A stretch of DNA of 61,345 bases, taken from positions 1 through 61,345 of the forward strand of contig PLUM01000028.1 of assembly GCA_003165465.1 (NCBI GenBank), in the 5' to 3' direction. The stretch's first letter is position 1. Each line of letters opens with the position of its first letter. The position numbers and the translations under genes were made by a program. This DNA comes from Acidobacteriota bacterium. Lineage in GTDB: Bacteria > Acidobacteriota > Terriglobia > Acidiferrales > UBA7541. Below, in pieces: positions 48,903-57,296 of the stretch. The notes beneath the pieces are model-generated. The model had not been told where the DNA came from. It was given only the letters and a program-made list of their open reading frames with translations, and searched no databases.

Positions 48903-49457
48903 TTAATTCTTGTCAAGAGAACCAGGCATGTTTAGCTTTCTTAGTGCTTCTGCTAAGTTTTTGTAGGCATTTTTCTCTCGTTCGAACCTCTTCTCTGATT
49001 CCATGCCTCCTAAGACTGCCAAGCCCGCTGCATGGCGGCGGTCGACGGGTTCCGGAACACCTAGATGATGCGCAACGGACCTCGCCAAATATTCATCATC
49101 GCCATAAGACTGAAGATCGACAGCTTGTAGGTTCGAATACGGTTTCGGAATAAAATCTTTCCCTAGTCCTCCGAAGCAAACGGGAATTGTCTTAATTTCC
49201 CTCGTCCAGGCCGCTCCAGCCTCAAAGTTCACCCAAGGCCTTTTCATTGATTCCGTGCTAAGCATTAGGATCACGACCTTCGCTTCCTTCAACTCGTCCA
49301 TGATTCTGTCAAGCCATTTCTCGCCCGCATATACTTGAAGCTTGTCGGATGAGAGAAAGGGTTTGGCCTCTGGGCCAAGAATCTGAGTGATGAAGGCCTG
49401 CACCGCCTCTGCATACCCGGCCTCTTCGTGAATGAAACTAATAAACACTTGAGCCAT
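48903..49457 (-). CDS. TIR-domain protein
   Basis: A 184-residue protein with the TIR fold: first strand AQVFISFIHEEAGYAEAVQA, BB-loop region FLSSDKLQVYAGEKWLDRI, strand VVILMLSTESMKRPWVNFEA. The Glu in W-V-N-F-E-A aligns with the catalytic Glu of TIR NADases, so cleavage of NAD is plausible. The C-terminal 60 residues (ESEKRFEREKNAYKNLAEAL) are a charged helix, maybe for oligomerisation. ATG 49457 has AGGAGG four bases upstream. Bacterial TIR proteins are common anti-phage effectors; no clear sensor gene (for example a ThsA or STAND protein) is adjacent. It is convergent with the small Cys-rich gene and preceded by a structured region. Confidence 0.8.
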   Translation of the reverse strand: MAQVFISFIHEEAGYAEAVQAFITQILGPEAKPFLSSDKLQVYAGEKWLDRIMDELKEAKVVILMLSTESMKRPWVNFEAGAAWTREIKTIPVCFGGLGKDFIPKPYSNLQAVDLQSYGDDEYLARSVAHHLGVPEPVDRRHAAGLAVLGGMESEKRFEREKNAYKNLAEALRKLNMPGSLDKN

Positions 49458-49499
49458 CATCCCTCCTGCCCTAGCTTCCACGCCTTCTCAACAGACTCT

Positions 49500-49780
49500 T
49501 CCAGTTTGGTTTGGCGGGTGGCCCCTGGACAATTTTCTCCATCTGTCTTTCCCGCCGACCCATTCGAAGGGAGAATACCGCTCCGGCAACTCCGTTGGGT
49601 GGAGTAGAACGAAGAAGCCTTTCCACCCATTAACCTGTCGGCCACTCGCCAGGGGGACAGATTAAGTAACCGTTTCGTGCCCTGCACCATTGACGCGAGA
49701 AGCCGAACCGGCGGACGATGGATGTGCGGAAGTTGTACGCCGTAGACCGGCATTACCCGTCGGAGTTATACTTCCGCTGG
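49500..49780 (-). ncRNA. Candidate large structured RNA directly upstream of the TIR gene
   Basis: Numerous exact stems nest without conflict. CCCCTGG/CCAGGGG (49522-49528 with 49649-49655) encloses GCCGAC/GTCGGC (49554-49559 with 49637-49642), which encloses two side-by-side hairpins: TGGGTGGA/TCCACCCA (49596-49603 with 49622-49629) and GGAG/CTCC (49570-49584). To the right are GTGC/GCAC (49677-49687), GCCG/CGGC (49702-49712) and GCGGAAGT/ACTTCCGC (49726-49733 with 49770-49777), which encloses GCCG/CGGC (49739-49751). A minus-strand frame of 98 codons runs through and ends in TGATG at the TIR start, but its protein has no family features. The strand is inferred from the neighbour. Large mobile-element RNAs (for example HEARO/OMEGA type) or intron RNAs are possibilities. 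Confidence 0.5.
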
Positions 49781-49909
49781 TGAGCGCTTTGCGGGAAGGG
49801 ATTGACAGTGAGGTCTGTTCTTCCGCCTTTCAGATGGAACGGTAGCCCATCAAGGGAATCTAGATGGCATTTACGGTTAAGGGGGACCGGAAAGGGCGAG
49901 CATTTTGCG

Positions 49910-51235
49910 ATGAAACTTGTTTCTCTGATTTTTCTCGTTGCTGGTGTCGCTGCCGCGCAGTCGGCACCGCCTGAGGGATCGGTCCAGGGTGTTCCTCCCG
50001 GTCTGATCGCGGTGCCTATTAAGCCGACGCCTGCGCAGTCTGCGCCGCCTCGAAAAGACATACCAGCGATTGCCAAAGCTGCCAGCGGGGCCATCGTGTC
50101 CATCGTCATGTCGGCTAAGGACGGCAAGCCAGTGGCCCAAGGCAGCGGCTTCCTTGTGAGCAAAGACGGCCTCATCGTGACCAACTATCACGTCATTGCA
50201 GAGGGCACCTCCGCAGTCGTCAAACTGCCTGACGGTGCCTTCTATGTCGTTGATGGAGTGTTGGGCGCCGACAAGGCACGCGATATTGCCGTGATCAAGG
50301 CGCACGGTCAAAACTTCCGGACACTCGCGCTCGGCGATTCAGACCGAGTTCAAGTGGGAGATGAAGTTGTTGCCATCGGCAATCCGCTTTCTCTGGAATC
50401 GACGGTCTCGAACGGCATAGTCAGCGCAGTCCGAACAATCGAGGAGGAGGGCGGCAAATTCTTGCAGATCACGACGCCCATCTCTCCCGGCAGCAGCGGT
50501 GGTCCGTTGTTCAATATGGCGGGAGAGGTTGTTGGAATCACGACCTTAAAAATCAAGGGTGGCGAAAATCTAAATTTTGCGATTCCCATCAATGATGCGA
50601 AACTCCTACTTCAGAAGCGAACCGCGAAGTTCCAGGACCTACCCAATGAAGTAGAGAAGGAAACTCCAAAGGAAACATACGCCGAAGCCTCACCAGCGCC
50701 TCCGTTAGGCGGCGAGATTTTAGATTCGCCAGCATATCGGCAGTACCAAGAACTCTTGAACGCAGGTGATCTTACGATTGGGACGGCGATTTACGCTTGT
50801 TTCTATGACAGCAAGGAAAGGACCAACCACTTCTTTGTGATAAGGGCCCATCTTCTCAATAAGCAGTATATGGACGTTTTTGTGAACGACTTTACAGACG
50901 GCGTATTAGGAGATAGTCCTCTTATGTTTGGAGGGAAAATAGAACCATTTTCCTTAAAACGGGCCATATATGCTGACCTACCCGCTAGTTATGACTATAG
51001 TTTACCTAATAAAAGCCAAAAAACTGATGTCTTTCATTGGACATCTGGCGATGTTGCAATCGAAGCGGGCTTCGAAAGGTTTGCTCCCGGAGAGTTCGCC
51101 TACAGACTCAAAATGCAACACTCTACAGGAAGATTCGTCGAAGACACTATCACACTCCACGAAACCGGAAAATGCATCAGAATCCCAAATATCGCCATGA
51201 CTCCAGAAGAACAATATGAATTAGCAGATAATTAA
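49910..51235 (+). CDS. Secreted trypsin-like (S1C/HtrA-type) serine protease without PDZ domain
   Basis: 441 residues. ATG 49910 gives a signal peptide (MKLVSLIFLVAGVAAAQ); the frame extends upstream through the structured region but without sense. A Pro-rich linker leads to the protease domain at about 50-225 with the triad H94 (VTNYHVIAEG), D125 (ARDIAVIK) and S196 (SPGSSGGPLF). The domain resembles HtrA/DegP cores, but no PDZ domain follows; instead there is an acidic spacer and a C-terminal domain of about 190 residues (from SPAYRQYQELLNAGDLTIGT) that I do not recognise. Role: exported protease or protein-quality factor. It may be the right-hand part of the accessory segment. Confidence 0.87.
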   Translation: MKLVSLIFLVAGVAAAQSAPPEGSVQGVPPGLIAVPIKPTPAQSAPPRKDIPAIAKAASGAIVSIVMSAKDGKPVAQGSGFLVSKDGLIVTNYHVIAEGTSAVVKLPDGAFYVVDGVLGADKARDIAVIKAHGQNFRTLALGDSDRVQVGDEVVAIGNPLSLESTVSNGIVSAVRTIEEEGGKFLQITTPISPGSSGGPLFNMAGEVVGITTLKIKGGENLNFAIPINDAKLLLQKRTAKFQDLPNEVEKETPKETYAEASPAPPLGGEILDSPAYRQYQELLNAGDLTIGTAIYACFYDSKERTNHFFVIRAHLLNKQYMDVFVNDFTDGVLGDSPLMFGGKIEPFSLKRAIYADLPASYDYSLPNKSQKTDVFHWTSGDVAIEAGFERFAPGEFAYRLKMQHSTGRFVEDTITLHETGKCIRIPNIAMTPEEQYELADN

Positions 51236-51322
51236 TAGCAGAAACGGAGGCAGCCCTCATGAAGCGCATTGGAATTGCGCACGAATAGTACCCGTAAGAA
51301 GGAAAATCAATCGGAGAGAATC

Positions 51323-51631
51323 GTGAAGATTATTCTAGCGGTTGCAGTCCTGTTTCTTGCAGCTCCTGTAACGTCGGGTCAGCAACAGAAGTCCGCCAAG
51401 CGCGCCTATGATGGATTCGCCGTAGCCTTCCCATGCGCAGTGCAGAAGGATAGTAAGTACCCCAGCTATAGTTGCGACTCGGGAAAATGGGCGCGCTTTA
51501 AATCGCCTCGCCTGGTTCTTGGCACGAGCGTCTCACAAATCTACCAAGAAGCAGACCCCCCGAACTCGGTCAGGATGAGCACGGAAATGCAACATTACGC
51601 AACGGCAGTAGGTATTAATTCCCCGCGTTAA
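51323..51631 (+). CDS. Small secreted protein of unknown function
   Basis: 102 residues from GTG 51323 with GGAGAGA upstream. The signal peptide (KIILAVAVLFLAAPVTSG) is clear. The mature part (KRAYDGFAVAFPCAVQKDSK, YPSYSCDSGKW) has two Cys that could pair. Just upstream a good AACGGAGG site precedes a nine-codon ATG frame (51259, MKRIGIAHE), perhaps a decayed earlier start. The gene ends shortly before a gap leading to the convergent HugZ-like gene. No family recognised. Confidence 0.5.
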   Translation: MKIILAVAVLFLAAPVTSGQQQKSAKRAYDGFAVAFPCAVQKDSKYPSYSCDSGKWARFKSPRLVLGTSVSQIYQEADPPNSVRMSTEMQHYATAVGINSPR

Positions 51632-51773
51632 CCGCTTGTGTTCTCAGTGCCCCAATCCAGAACAATGCAACAGAACATTCATTCTGTTGCGCCTTTCGCC
51701 TTGTTGAAAACTGGATGATGTGACCACCACGGCCACAGGCTGAGTTCTCTCTTGGCGAACGTTGCACTGTTCC

Positions 51774-52568
51774 TCACAGTTTCCGCGCTTGCGCAACCAT
51801 ATCGGTCAGAACTGTTCTCGCTTCCGCCGGACTACTCACTTCCTTTGAGAATGCTATGCGTGCGCCGCGCGGGCCGTCTGCGGTTTTTAACCGTACGTGA
51901 AACCCGAGGCGATCGACCGAAGTCATCGTCGTTTGCTGAGAGTCAATCCCAGCAAATGTCCTGACAAGGAGCGTGAGCGCTTCCCCATGGTCGGCATTCA
52001 TGTGCTGGATGATGTCAGCTGCAGCGTCAGCCAGCGGGTCCGGTTGCCCCTGGAGATAATCCGAAGCGGTCACCCAGCCCATCACACCGAATCCGCCCAC
52101 GTAATAAACGTCCACCACGTTCATGCGATAAAAGGAAAAATCTTCAAAGTCCACCCAGTTCTTGCTGTTGGCATAACGCTCGAGGTAAAGCTTCCGTACT
52201 GCAGCCACCTCAGGCTCCGGAATCGGTACAACATTTCCTACCAACGTGACTCTGGACGCCCCTAACGGGTCACCGCTCGCGTCAGCCTGAGTCACTAACA
52301 AGCTGGAGCGCGGATCCGCGTGCAGATTTTGAGTGTGCATGGCCATCGTACTGATGAGGAAGACGGGGCGCCCGTTTTCGTCCAGCGAATACGGCATCAC
52401 GGATCCAAAAGGAAATCCTTGCTGCTTACGTGAGATCGTTGAAAGAGTGCCAATGCGACCGAGCTGCAGCAGCGTACGCGCTCGCTCGGCAAACGTAGGC
52501 TCGGCAACTGCAGGCTGGTTAGTCGCTGTGCCTGAGCCGGCGTGTTTCCCCATCGGTAGCGAAGACAT
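51774..52568 (-). CDS. HugZ-like FMN-binding-fold protein with DUF2470 (haem utilisation type)
   Basis: 264 residues, GGGGGGAG before ATG 52568. The N-terminal split-barrel (ERARTLLQLGRIGTLSTIS, then PFGSVMPYSLDENGRPVFLI, and HTQNLHADPRSSLLV) matches the pyridoxamine-5'-phosphate-oxidase-like fold of HugZ haem oxygenases. The C-terminal DUF2470 domain has the conserved I-Q-H-M-N-A-D-H segment (ADIIQHMNADHGEALTLLV), whose His can ligate haem in this family. No signal peptide, so cytoplasmic. Members degrade haem or bind it as chaperones (GluBP/HugZ). Placement near the haem-rich cytochrome operon is about 10 kb away and may be coincidence. Confidence 0.85.
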   Translation of the reverse strand: MSSLPMGKHAGSGTATNQPAVAEPTFAERARTLLQLGRIGTLSTISRKQQGFPFGSVMPYSLDENGRPVFLISTMAMHTQNLHADPRSSLLVTQADASGDPLGASRVTLVGNVVPIPEPEVAAVRKLYLERYANSKNWVDFEDFSFYRMNVVDVYYVGGFGVMGWVTASDYLQGQPDPLADAAADIIQHMNADHGEALTLLVRTFAGIDSQQTTMTSVDRLGFHVRLKTADGPRGARIAFSKEVSSPAEARTVLTDMVAQARKL

Positions 52569-52905
52569 TGAAATTCTCCCCCCATGGTCGCTGGATTAGT
52601 CTCGATTCCAGAGCCAACTATCACTACTGACATCAGTGGCGGAATCCTCGCCCAACCAACGAGACGGGCCGTGTGATCACTTTTGACGATTATGCCTGCC
52701 CGGGGCCATATCCGAAAGCGATCCCGGCAGCCTGCTTGAATCGCAGCGCACGTAAGAAACGTCCTTTCGGCAGGCGACCGGTTCCTGCCAAGCCCCAAAA
52801 AGCCAGTTTCCGGTAAGCCGACTTCACAGGACTTGGCTTCGGGAGTCGGACAGCCAGCTGCCGAAAGCAGCAGTATGCTGGGGGCCAATGACTCATTTGC
52901 GCGCG
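52569..52905. other. Intergenic region with a degenerate repeat
   Basis: 337 bases without a supported gene. It holds, on the minus strand, the 29-mer AAGTCGGCTTACCGGAAACT-GGCTTTTTG at 52796-52824, which recurs with one mismatch on the plus strand at 61033-61061. Open frames here lack start signals and family features. Confidence 0.55.
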
Positions 52906-53196
52906 TCACCAATCGCCGAGGCCGGAGTTGTGGACCGTAATTCCCCTCGCCGACAGCTCCTCCAGCAACTGCGCCACGGCTGGTGTAACCTCACCGTCGC
53001 CCGGGACGACCACTGCCCATTCAAGGTTTTCTCGGAACTCTCGCGTGCTAATGCTCCATCGCCGCAAAGCGACCGGCGTCGTCTGCCCAATTTGTATGAG
53101 GGACCAGTGCCGGGCAAGAGCTAATGCCGTCTCTCGATCCGGAAATGGACCGCGCACAATGAAGTGATTATTCCCAAGCACCAAAATGCCAACCAT
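52906..53196 (-). CDS. Small partner protein of the SagB-type oxidoreductase
   Basis: A 96-residue soluble protein starting 6 bases after the SagB-type gene, so translated from the same message. It begins MVGILVLGNNHFIVRGPFPD and contains DRETALALARHWSLIQIG and EWAVVVPGDGEVTPAVAQLL, a compact alpha/beta layout. I do not recognise the family. The short gap, with the next stop and start almost touching, indicates a conserved pair. Confidence 0.65.
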   Translation of the reverse strand: MVGILVLGNNHFIVRGPFPDRETALALARHWSLIQIGQTTPVALRRWSISTREFRENLEWAVVVPGDGEVTPAVAQLLEELSARGITVHNSGLGDW

Positions 53197-53202
53197 GCCG
53201 TT

Positions 53203-55068
53203 TCATACCTCGAGCCGCGGATCGGGAATGGCGCGGCCGATTGCAAAGTGATAGATCACCTGCTGCGGGAGTTTGCTGGAGTCTTTGCGTGGAGCAGCTT
53301 CGAGTTTGTTCACTCGGAGCTGCCTCTTTCCGGAAAATTGATCGTCGTCCGAGTCGGAGATCGCCGAAGCGAGCTCAGGCGAATCTCGGTCCTGGGTCGC
53401 CGCGTGACGGCTCGTTGGCGAGCCCAGCATGACCAGCATCGCTCGTTCCGCCGCATCGAGTGAGCTGCCCACGGAGCCGTCTGTTTCCTCCAGGAAGCCA
53501 AGGTAGCGGTGCACATCGTCGTCGTAGAATGCGCCTATGCCAGTGGCGTTCCAGCTCAGTGCTTCCGCTCCAAGGTAGAGCCTCTGCCCGATGGCCCCGG
53601 CTTCAAAATGTACATACCGGTAACCTCGATTGCCGAATGTCTGCGCCGCCTTGGCCAAGTCTGCCACCATTGAAACGGCGAAGCACGCATTCCCCGCCAG
53701 TGCCTGTTCGAGGCTAAGATAAGCCGCCACACGCTCTACATTGCCCCGATGGAGTTGCTCCAACTTGCGGCTGCTGCCGTCCCACCGGTAAACACCGGGC
53801 TCGCAGTCACGCACGCGGTGAACATACAGGTACAGGGTCACGAAATCGGCGCCCTTCACAACCGCTGCAGTTTCGCCACCGAAATTTCCGCGCCAGTCTG
53901 CCGGCCAATCTCGTGTCGCGAAGTCCAGGAGTTGTTCCACCTCGCTGCGTCCCATAGGTGGAGTCCGAGCATCGAAATCGAGCGCGGAACGCCGTCGCCG
54001 CGCGATGACTCCCAGACTGCTATCGCGCGGGGAGTCGCGGAAAAGTTCGGGCAGCCGCGCGTGACTGCCAGCAATGGCTGCATTCGCCGCTGAGATATGC
54101 GCCGGCAGGACCGCAAGGTCAGGCAGGATCGTCGAGCGATGAATGCCGAGCAGCAATTCGTAAGGCACTTCCTGCCTGGACAACTCATTGGGAACTCCAG
54201 CGAATGTCTCCTGCGGGAGTGCGGAGATTCGCCCAGAAAAACTTTTTGGCGCAAACACCAGAAAGGTCATCGGCGCCTCATCACCTCCGGTCAAGCCGAG
54301 TGCGCGCGTCAGGCGGGAATCACTGAAGTGAGTGATCGCGCCGCCGGGCAATCCCAACGCGCGAGCCGCCAGAAGCAGGCTCATCATCGCGTGTCCCAAA
54401 TCGTGGCAGCAGTAGCGATAGGCGCGGTCGCGGTACTTCCATGCCTCTCGCCAGAATATCGAGGTTAGTCCCACGATCAACGACGACTCCGCAGCCCATG
54501 GGATCAGTAGGGCTTGGGCCAGATGCTGCGTCCAGGCGCCCCTACTGCGAAGCTCAAGAGCGTGGCGGTCCGCGCGGTAGTGATACAAACCGTCGTCGAA
54601 ACCCGTGAACCCGAGCAGCGCCAGGTAAGTTTCCGTGGGGTGAAGATTTCCTGACGAGGGGTTGACGCGCAGGCTGTAGCGATTGCCCGTGCGCGGGACT
54701 TTCTTCCATGAGCTGATTGCCATGGAATGCCAAAGCAAGCTACTGAGCCAGATCGCGTCCAGCCGGATTGGGTCGCGGTCTTCAGAATCGTTTTCATTGG
54801 CGGCCCGTGTTCTCCCGCCGAGCGCCCCTATTGCGGCGAATGTTCCGATGTTCGGGAAGCCAGGTTCAGGGGGAAGCACGGTCACAGGGGCGCCTTCATA
54901 GGTGCGGAAGGGATCGGGCTGATTACTCCAGTCGAGATAATGGGCATTCGCGCGAACGGAGTGATAGGTATGCTTCGTGGCCTGGTGATAGTCGAAGAGA
55001 CGCTTTGTTTCTTCGTTGATGCCAGCACATTGGGGATCGTCCAATACGCGGGAGAGAAAGCGCGTCAT
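53203..55068 (-). CDS. SagB/ThcOx-type FMN oxidoreductase with two nitroreductase domains
   Basis: About 621 residues from ATG 55068; a TTG at 55128 would add 20. The N-terminal motif FDYHQATKHTYHSVRAN is the SagB-family opening. The first nitroreductase domain has SLRVNPSSGNLHPTETYLAL (FMN phosphate region), RYCCHDLGHAMMSLLLAARA and LGLPGG. The second begins near SLGVIARRRRSALDFDARTP and repeats the pattern (RYVHFEAGAIGQRLYLGAEA, then GIGAFYDDDVHRYLGF). In thiazole/oxazole peptide clusters such enzymes oxidise azolines to azoles, but no cyclodehydratase (YcaO) or precursor peptide is nearby. The double domain suggests a self-contained dimer. Role here is unknown. Confidence 0.85.
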   Translation of the reverse strand: MTRFLSRVLDDPQCAGINEETKRLFDYHQATKHTYHSVRANAHYLDWSNQPDPFRTYEGAPVTVLPPEPGFPNIGTFAAIGALGGRTRAANENDSEDRDPIRLDAIWLSSLLWHSMAISSWKKVPRTGNRYSLRVNPSSGNLHPTETYLALLGFTGFDDGLYHYRADRHALELRSRGAWTQHLAQALLIPWAAESSLIVGLTSIFWREAWKYRDRAYRYCCHDLGHAMMSLLLAARALGLPGGAITHFSDSRLTRALGLTGGDEAPMTFLVFAPKSFSGRISALPQETFAGVPNELSRQEVPYELLLGIHRSTILPDLAVLPAHISAANAAIAGSHARLPELFRDSPRDSSLGVIARRRRSALDFDARTPPMGRSEVEQLLDFATRDWPADWRGNFGGETAAVVKGADFVTLYLYVHRVRDCEPGVYRWDGSSRKLEQLHRGNVERVAAYLSLEQALAGNACFAVSMVADLAKAAQTFGNRGYRYVHFEAGAIGQRLYLGAEALSWNATGIGAFYDDDVHRYLGFLEETDGSVGSSLDAAERAMLVMLGSPTSRHAATQDRDSPELASAISDSDDDQFSGKRQLRVNKLEAAPRKDSSKLPQQVIYHFAIGRAIPDPRLEV

Positions 55069-55623
55069 TCTGCTATCCGCTGAGAGCTTCCGATGCGTTT
55101 CAAATCGCTTCTCACTCCAAAGGGTCAAGTTGCATCAGTTGTCGAAACAGCGACGGCCACTTTCTGATGATAGCACTCCCCTACACCACTAAGAGCAGAT
55201 TGGATTGTTCCTGAGAAAGGTGCCAGCTCAACCGGTCGATGCAACACCATCTAACCAGTTGTTCAGACAATGCTTCCCAACAAGAATCAATCTGTACGGC
55301 AGCCCTCAATCAGAACCTAACCAGGGCTTTTGTTTTGTTTGAGTTGACGCCCATGATCGAAATCAGCGTCGTAGCCTGCTACAAGAAGACGATGAGCAAG
55401 TGTTGCATCGACCCATTGAGACCGCCCCGTTTCACAGGACTTGGGAAATCGAGTTCTGGCGAAAAGCACGAAGGACAGGAATCGAGAAGAATGACTGGCA
55501 ATTCCTGCTGTTGCGGCAGGGGAAACTCCTACTCATTACGATCAGGAAAGAAAGGGTGATACGATGCACCAGAAATTGAGCCAAATCGGAAATACCGGCT
55601 GAACCGTAAAAGGAGGAGAAGCT
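55069..55623. other. Intergenic region with repeat fragment, no confident gene
   Basis: 555 bases. At 55226-55249 the sequence GCTCAACCGGTCGATGCAAC-ACCA matches two sites near the right edge (60943 and 60994). From about 55340 to 55560 two frames are open for 70-80 codons; one (HRTWEIEFWRKARRTG, then NDWQFLLLRQGKLLLITI) looks protein-like but has no start codon, so it may be a gene remnant. Confidence 0.5.
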
Positions 55624-56829
55624 ATGAAAATCATTCAGGCCTCACTCGCTTCGTTTTTGCTCTTAGCCTCTACCGCGCCCGCGCGCGCCGATTTCAAATA
55701 CACTGAGACGTCGCAGTTGACCGGCGGCTCTCTGCTCAACATGATGAAGTTCGTTTCCAAGTTCTCTCGAGGAGATGCCAAGAAACAGGAAAAAGACATG
55801 CTGCAGCCGAGCAGCACAACGCACTACGTTAAGGGCGATCGCCTGCGCACCGATAACGAAGATGGCACCTCCCAAATCATCGACGTCGGCGGCCGGCGCG
55901 TGATCTTCATCGACAACAATAAGAAAACGTACGCCGTGGCGACCTTCGATCAGATCAGAGCCGCAATGGAGCAGGCGGCGCAGCAGATGCAGCAGCAGAT
56001 GCAGCAGAATCCGCAGGCGCCGCAGGACAAAGCCGTGCCCCAGGACGTGCAGCTCACCGTTAAGCCCACCGTCAAAGTCATGCCAGGAGGCGCTGGCCGC
56101 ACGATCCTGGACCAAGCCACTAATGAAACCAAAGTGGAGATAGACCTCGTCATGCAAGGCACCGCCACTGGCGCCGACGCGCCACCACCCGGCCAGCCTA
56201 ACTCCGCCACGTTTACCTCTACCATGAACATGGACACTTGCGTGGCGCCAAACGTTACTGGTTACATGGAGTTCGCGCAATTCTACCGGCGCATGGCCCA
56301 AGAGGTGCCATGGATGAAGATCCCTTCAATGCCCGGCCTCCAAATCGATCCGCGGGCCGCGGAGGGCATGTCTGAACTGCAGAAGAATTCCGACGCTCTG
56401 AAGGGTTTCCCGATGCTCTCATATGTCAGCATGACCATGTCTGCAACAGCCGATGGGCAGACGCAAACCGTGGGATCGCAAAACAGCGGCGCGTCTAGCT
56501 CGAAACCGTCGAATCCGCCGCCATCGCAGACCGACAACTCTCCGAGTTCGCTCGAATCGCAAGCGGTGCTGAAAGGCTTGGGTGGGCTGTTTGGCAAAAA
56601 GAAGAAGGACAATGATTCCGCGCCGGCGGCCAGTACTCTGCCTCCGAATCCCCATCCTGATCCGAATGCGCTGATGGAAATGACCACGGCGGTAACTTCG
56701 TTCTCGACGTCCTCGCTCGACGGAAGCTTGTTCGACGTTCCTTCGGGCTTTCTGCAGATGCAAGAGGATCCAATGCAGGTTTTTAGCGGAGGCGCGAGAT
56801 CTTCGCAGCAGCCGGGAACTAAAAAATAG
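55624..56829 (+). CDS. Secreted protein of unknown function, DUF4412-like
   Basis: 401 residues with an excellent AAAAGGAGGAG site before ATG 55624 and a signal peptide (residues 1-22, ARADFKY). The mature N-terminal part (THYVKGDRLRTDNEDGTSQI, then IDVGGRRVIFIDNNKKTYAV) is the pattern of DUF4412-type proteins, which sense or bind through a LolA-like sheet. A Gln/Met-rich stretch (QAAQQMQQQMQQNPQAPQ) lies near residue 120. The C-terminal half is Ser/Pro-rich with low complexity, then LPPNPHPDPNALMEMTTAV. No catalytic motifs. Likely periplasmic or outer-membrane associated. Confidence 0.8.
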   Translation: MKIIQASLASFLLLASTAPARADFKYTETSQLTGGSLLNMMKFVSKFSRGDAKKQEKDMLQPSSTTHYVKGDRLRTDNEDGTSQIIDVGGRRVIFIDNNKKTYAVATFDQIRAAMEQAAQQMQQQMQQNPQAPQDKAVPQDVQLTVKPTVKVMPGGAGRTILDQATNETKVEIDLVMQGTATGADAPPPGQPNSATFTSTMNMDTCVAPNVTGYMEFAQFYRRMAQEVPWMKIPSMPGLQIDPRAAEGMSELQKNSDALKGFPMLSYVSMTMSATADGQTQTVGSQNSGASSSKPSNPPPSQTDNSPSSLESQAVLKGLGGLFGKKKKDNDSAPAASTLPPNPHPDPNALMEMTTAVTSFSTSSLDGSLFDVPSGFLQMQEDPMQVFSGGARSSQQPGTKK

Positions 56830-56870
56830 CCGGTTTTCGGCGAGCTACTCGCAGGGAGTTCTTAGCTGAA

Positions 56871-57038
56871 ATGGGCAGACAGTTAACTGTCGTGCTTTAC
56901 GTGATAGCGATGGCAGCCGTCATAGTCGGTGTAGATTTCGTGTTCTTCAGAAACCGATTCTGGGAACGGCTGACAGTGAATATTGGTATTGTCTTGGTGT
57001 TCGCAGCTTTCTACTTGAGATTCCTCAGGCGTCCATGA
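56871..57038 (+). CDS. 55-residue membrane protein
   Basis: A short gene 41 bases after the secreted protein. The product starts MGRQLTVVLYVIAMAAVIVG and continues VDFVFFRNRFWERLTVNIGI then VLVFAAFYLRFLRRP: two hydrophobic helices (about residues 5-26 and 37-51) joined by a basic/aromatic loop, with a positively charged end. GGGAG lies 12 bases upstream. This sequence looks like a conserved small membrane protein I associate with Acidobacteriota, but its function is unknown. It is probably co-transcribed with the preceding gene. Confidence 0.7.
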   Translation: MGRQLTVVLYVIAMAAVIVGVDFVFFRNRFWERLTVNIGIVLVFAAFYLRFLRRP

Positions 57039-57296
57039 ACAAGGCGCGATAGCGCCCTTTCGCTGCGATTGTACAGACGCACTTTGCACTGGGAAGCAGT
57101 TGCGGCAATGCCAATGCTGCTCCCCTTTTTTAACCCCGAACGCCCAAGAGCCACCTTCCGGTAATCCCGTTTATCAAGCGCAATCGTGAAGCAACTCAGC
57201 GCTGTCATCTGACACGGCGCGACGCACTGTACCGGCCCAGTTTCACGCCAGCCTTACTTGCACTGGTTCCATCCAGGTCTTACAGGCAATCGCGGA

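Noticed and set aside
48619..48906. A 95-codon plus-strand frame ending just before the TIR stop
   Set aside because: It overlaps the Cys-rich frame by 95 bases in another phase, has no ribosome site and no recognisable features; only its last 60 codons look faintly protein-like.
49457..49753. A 98-codon minus-strand gene coupled to the TIR gene by TGATG
   Set aside because: The region is better explained by nested RNA stems; the translated product shows no family features. Kept as an alternative under the RNA entry.
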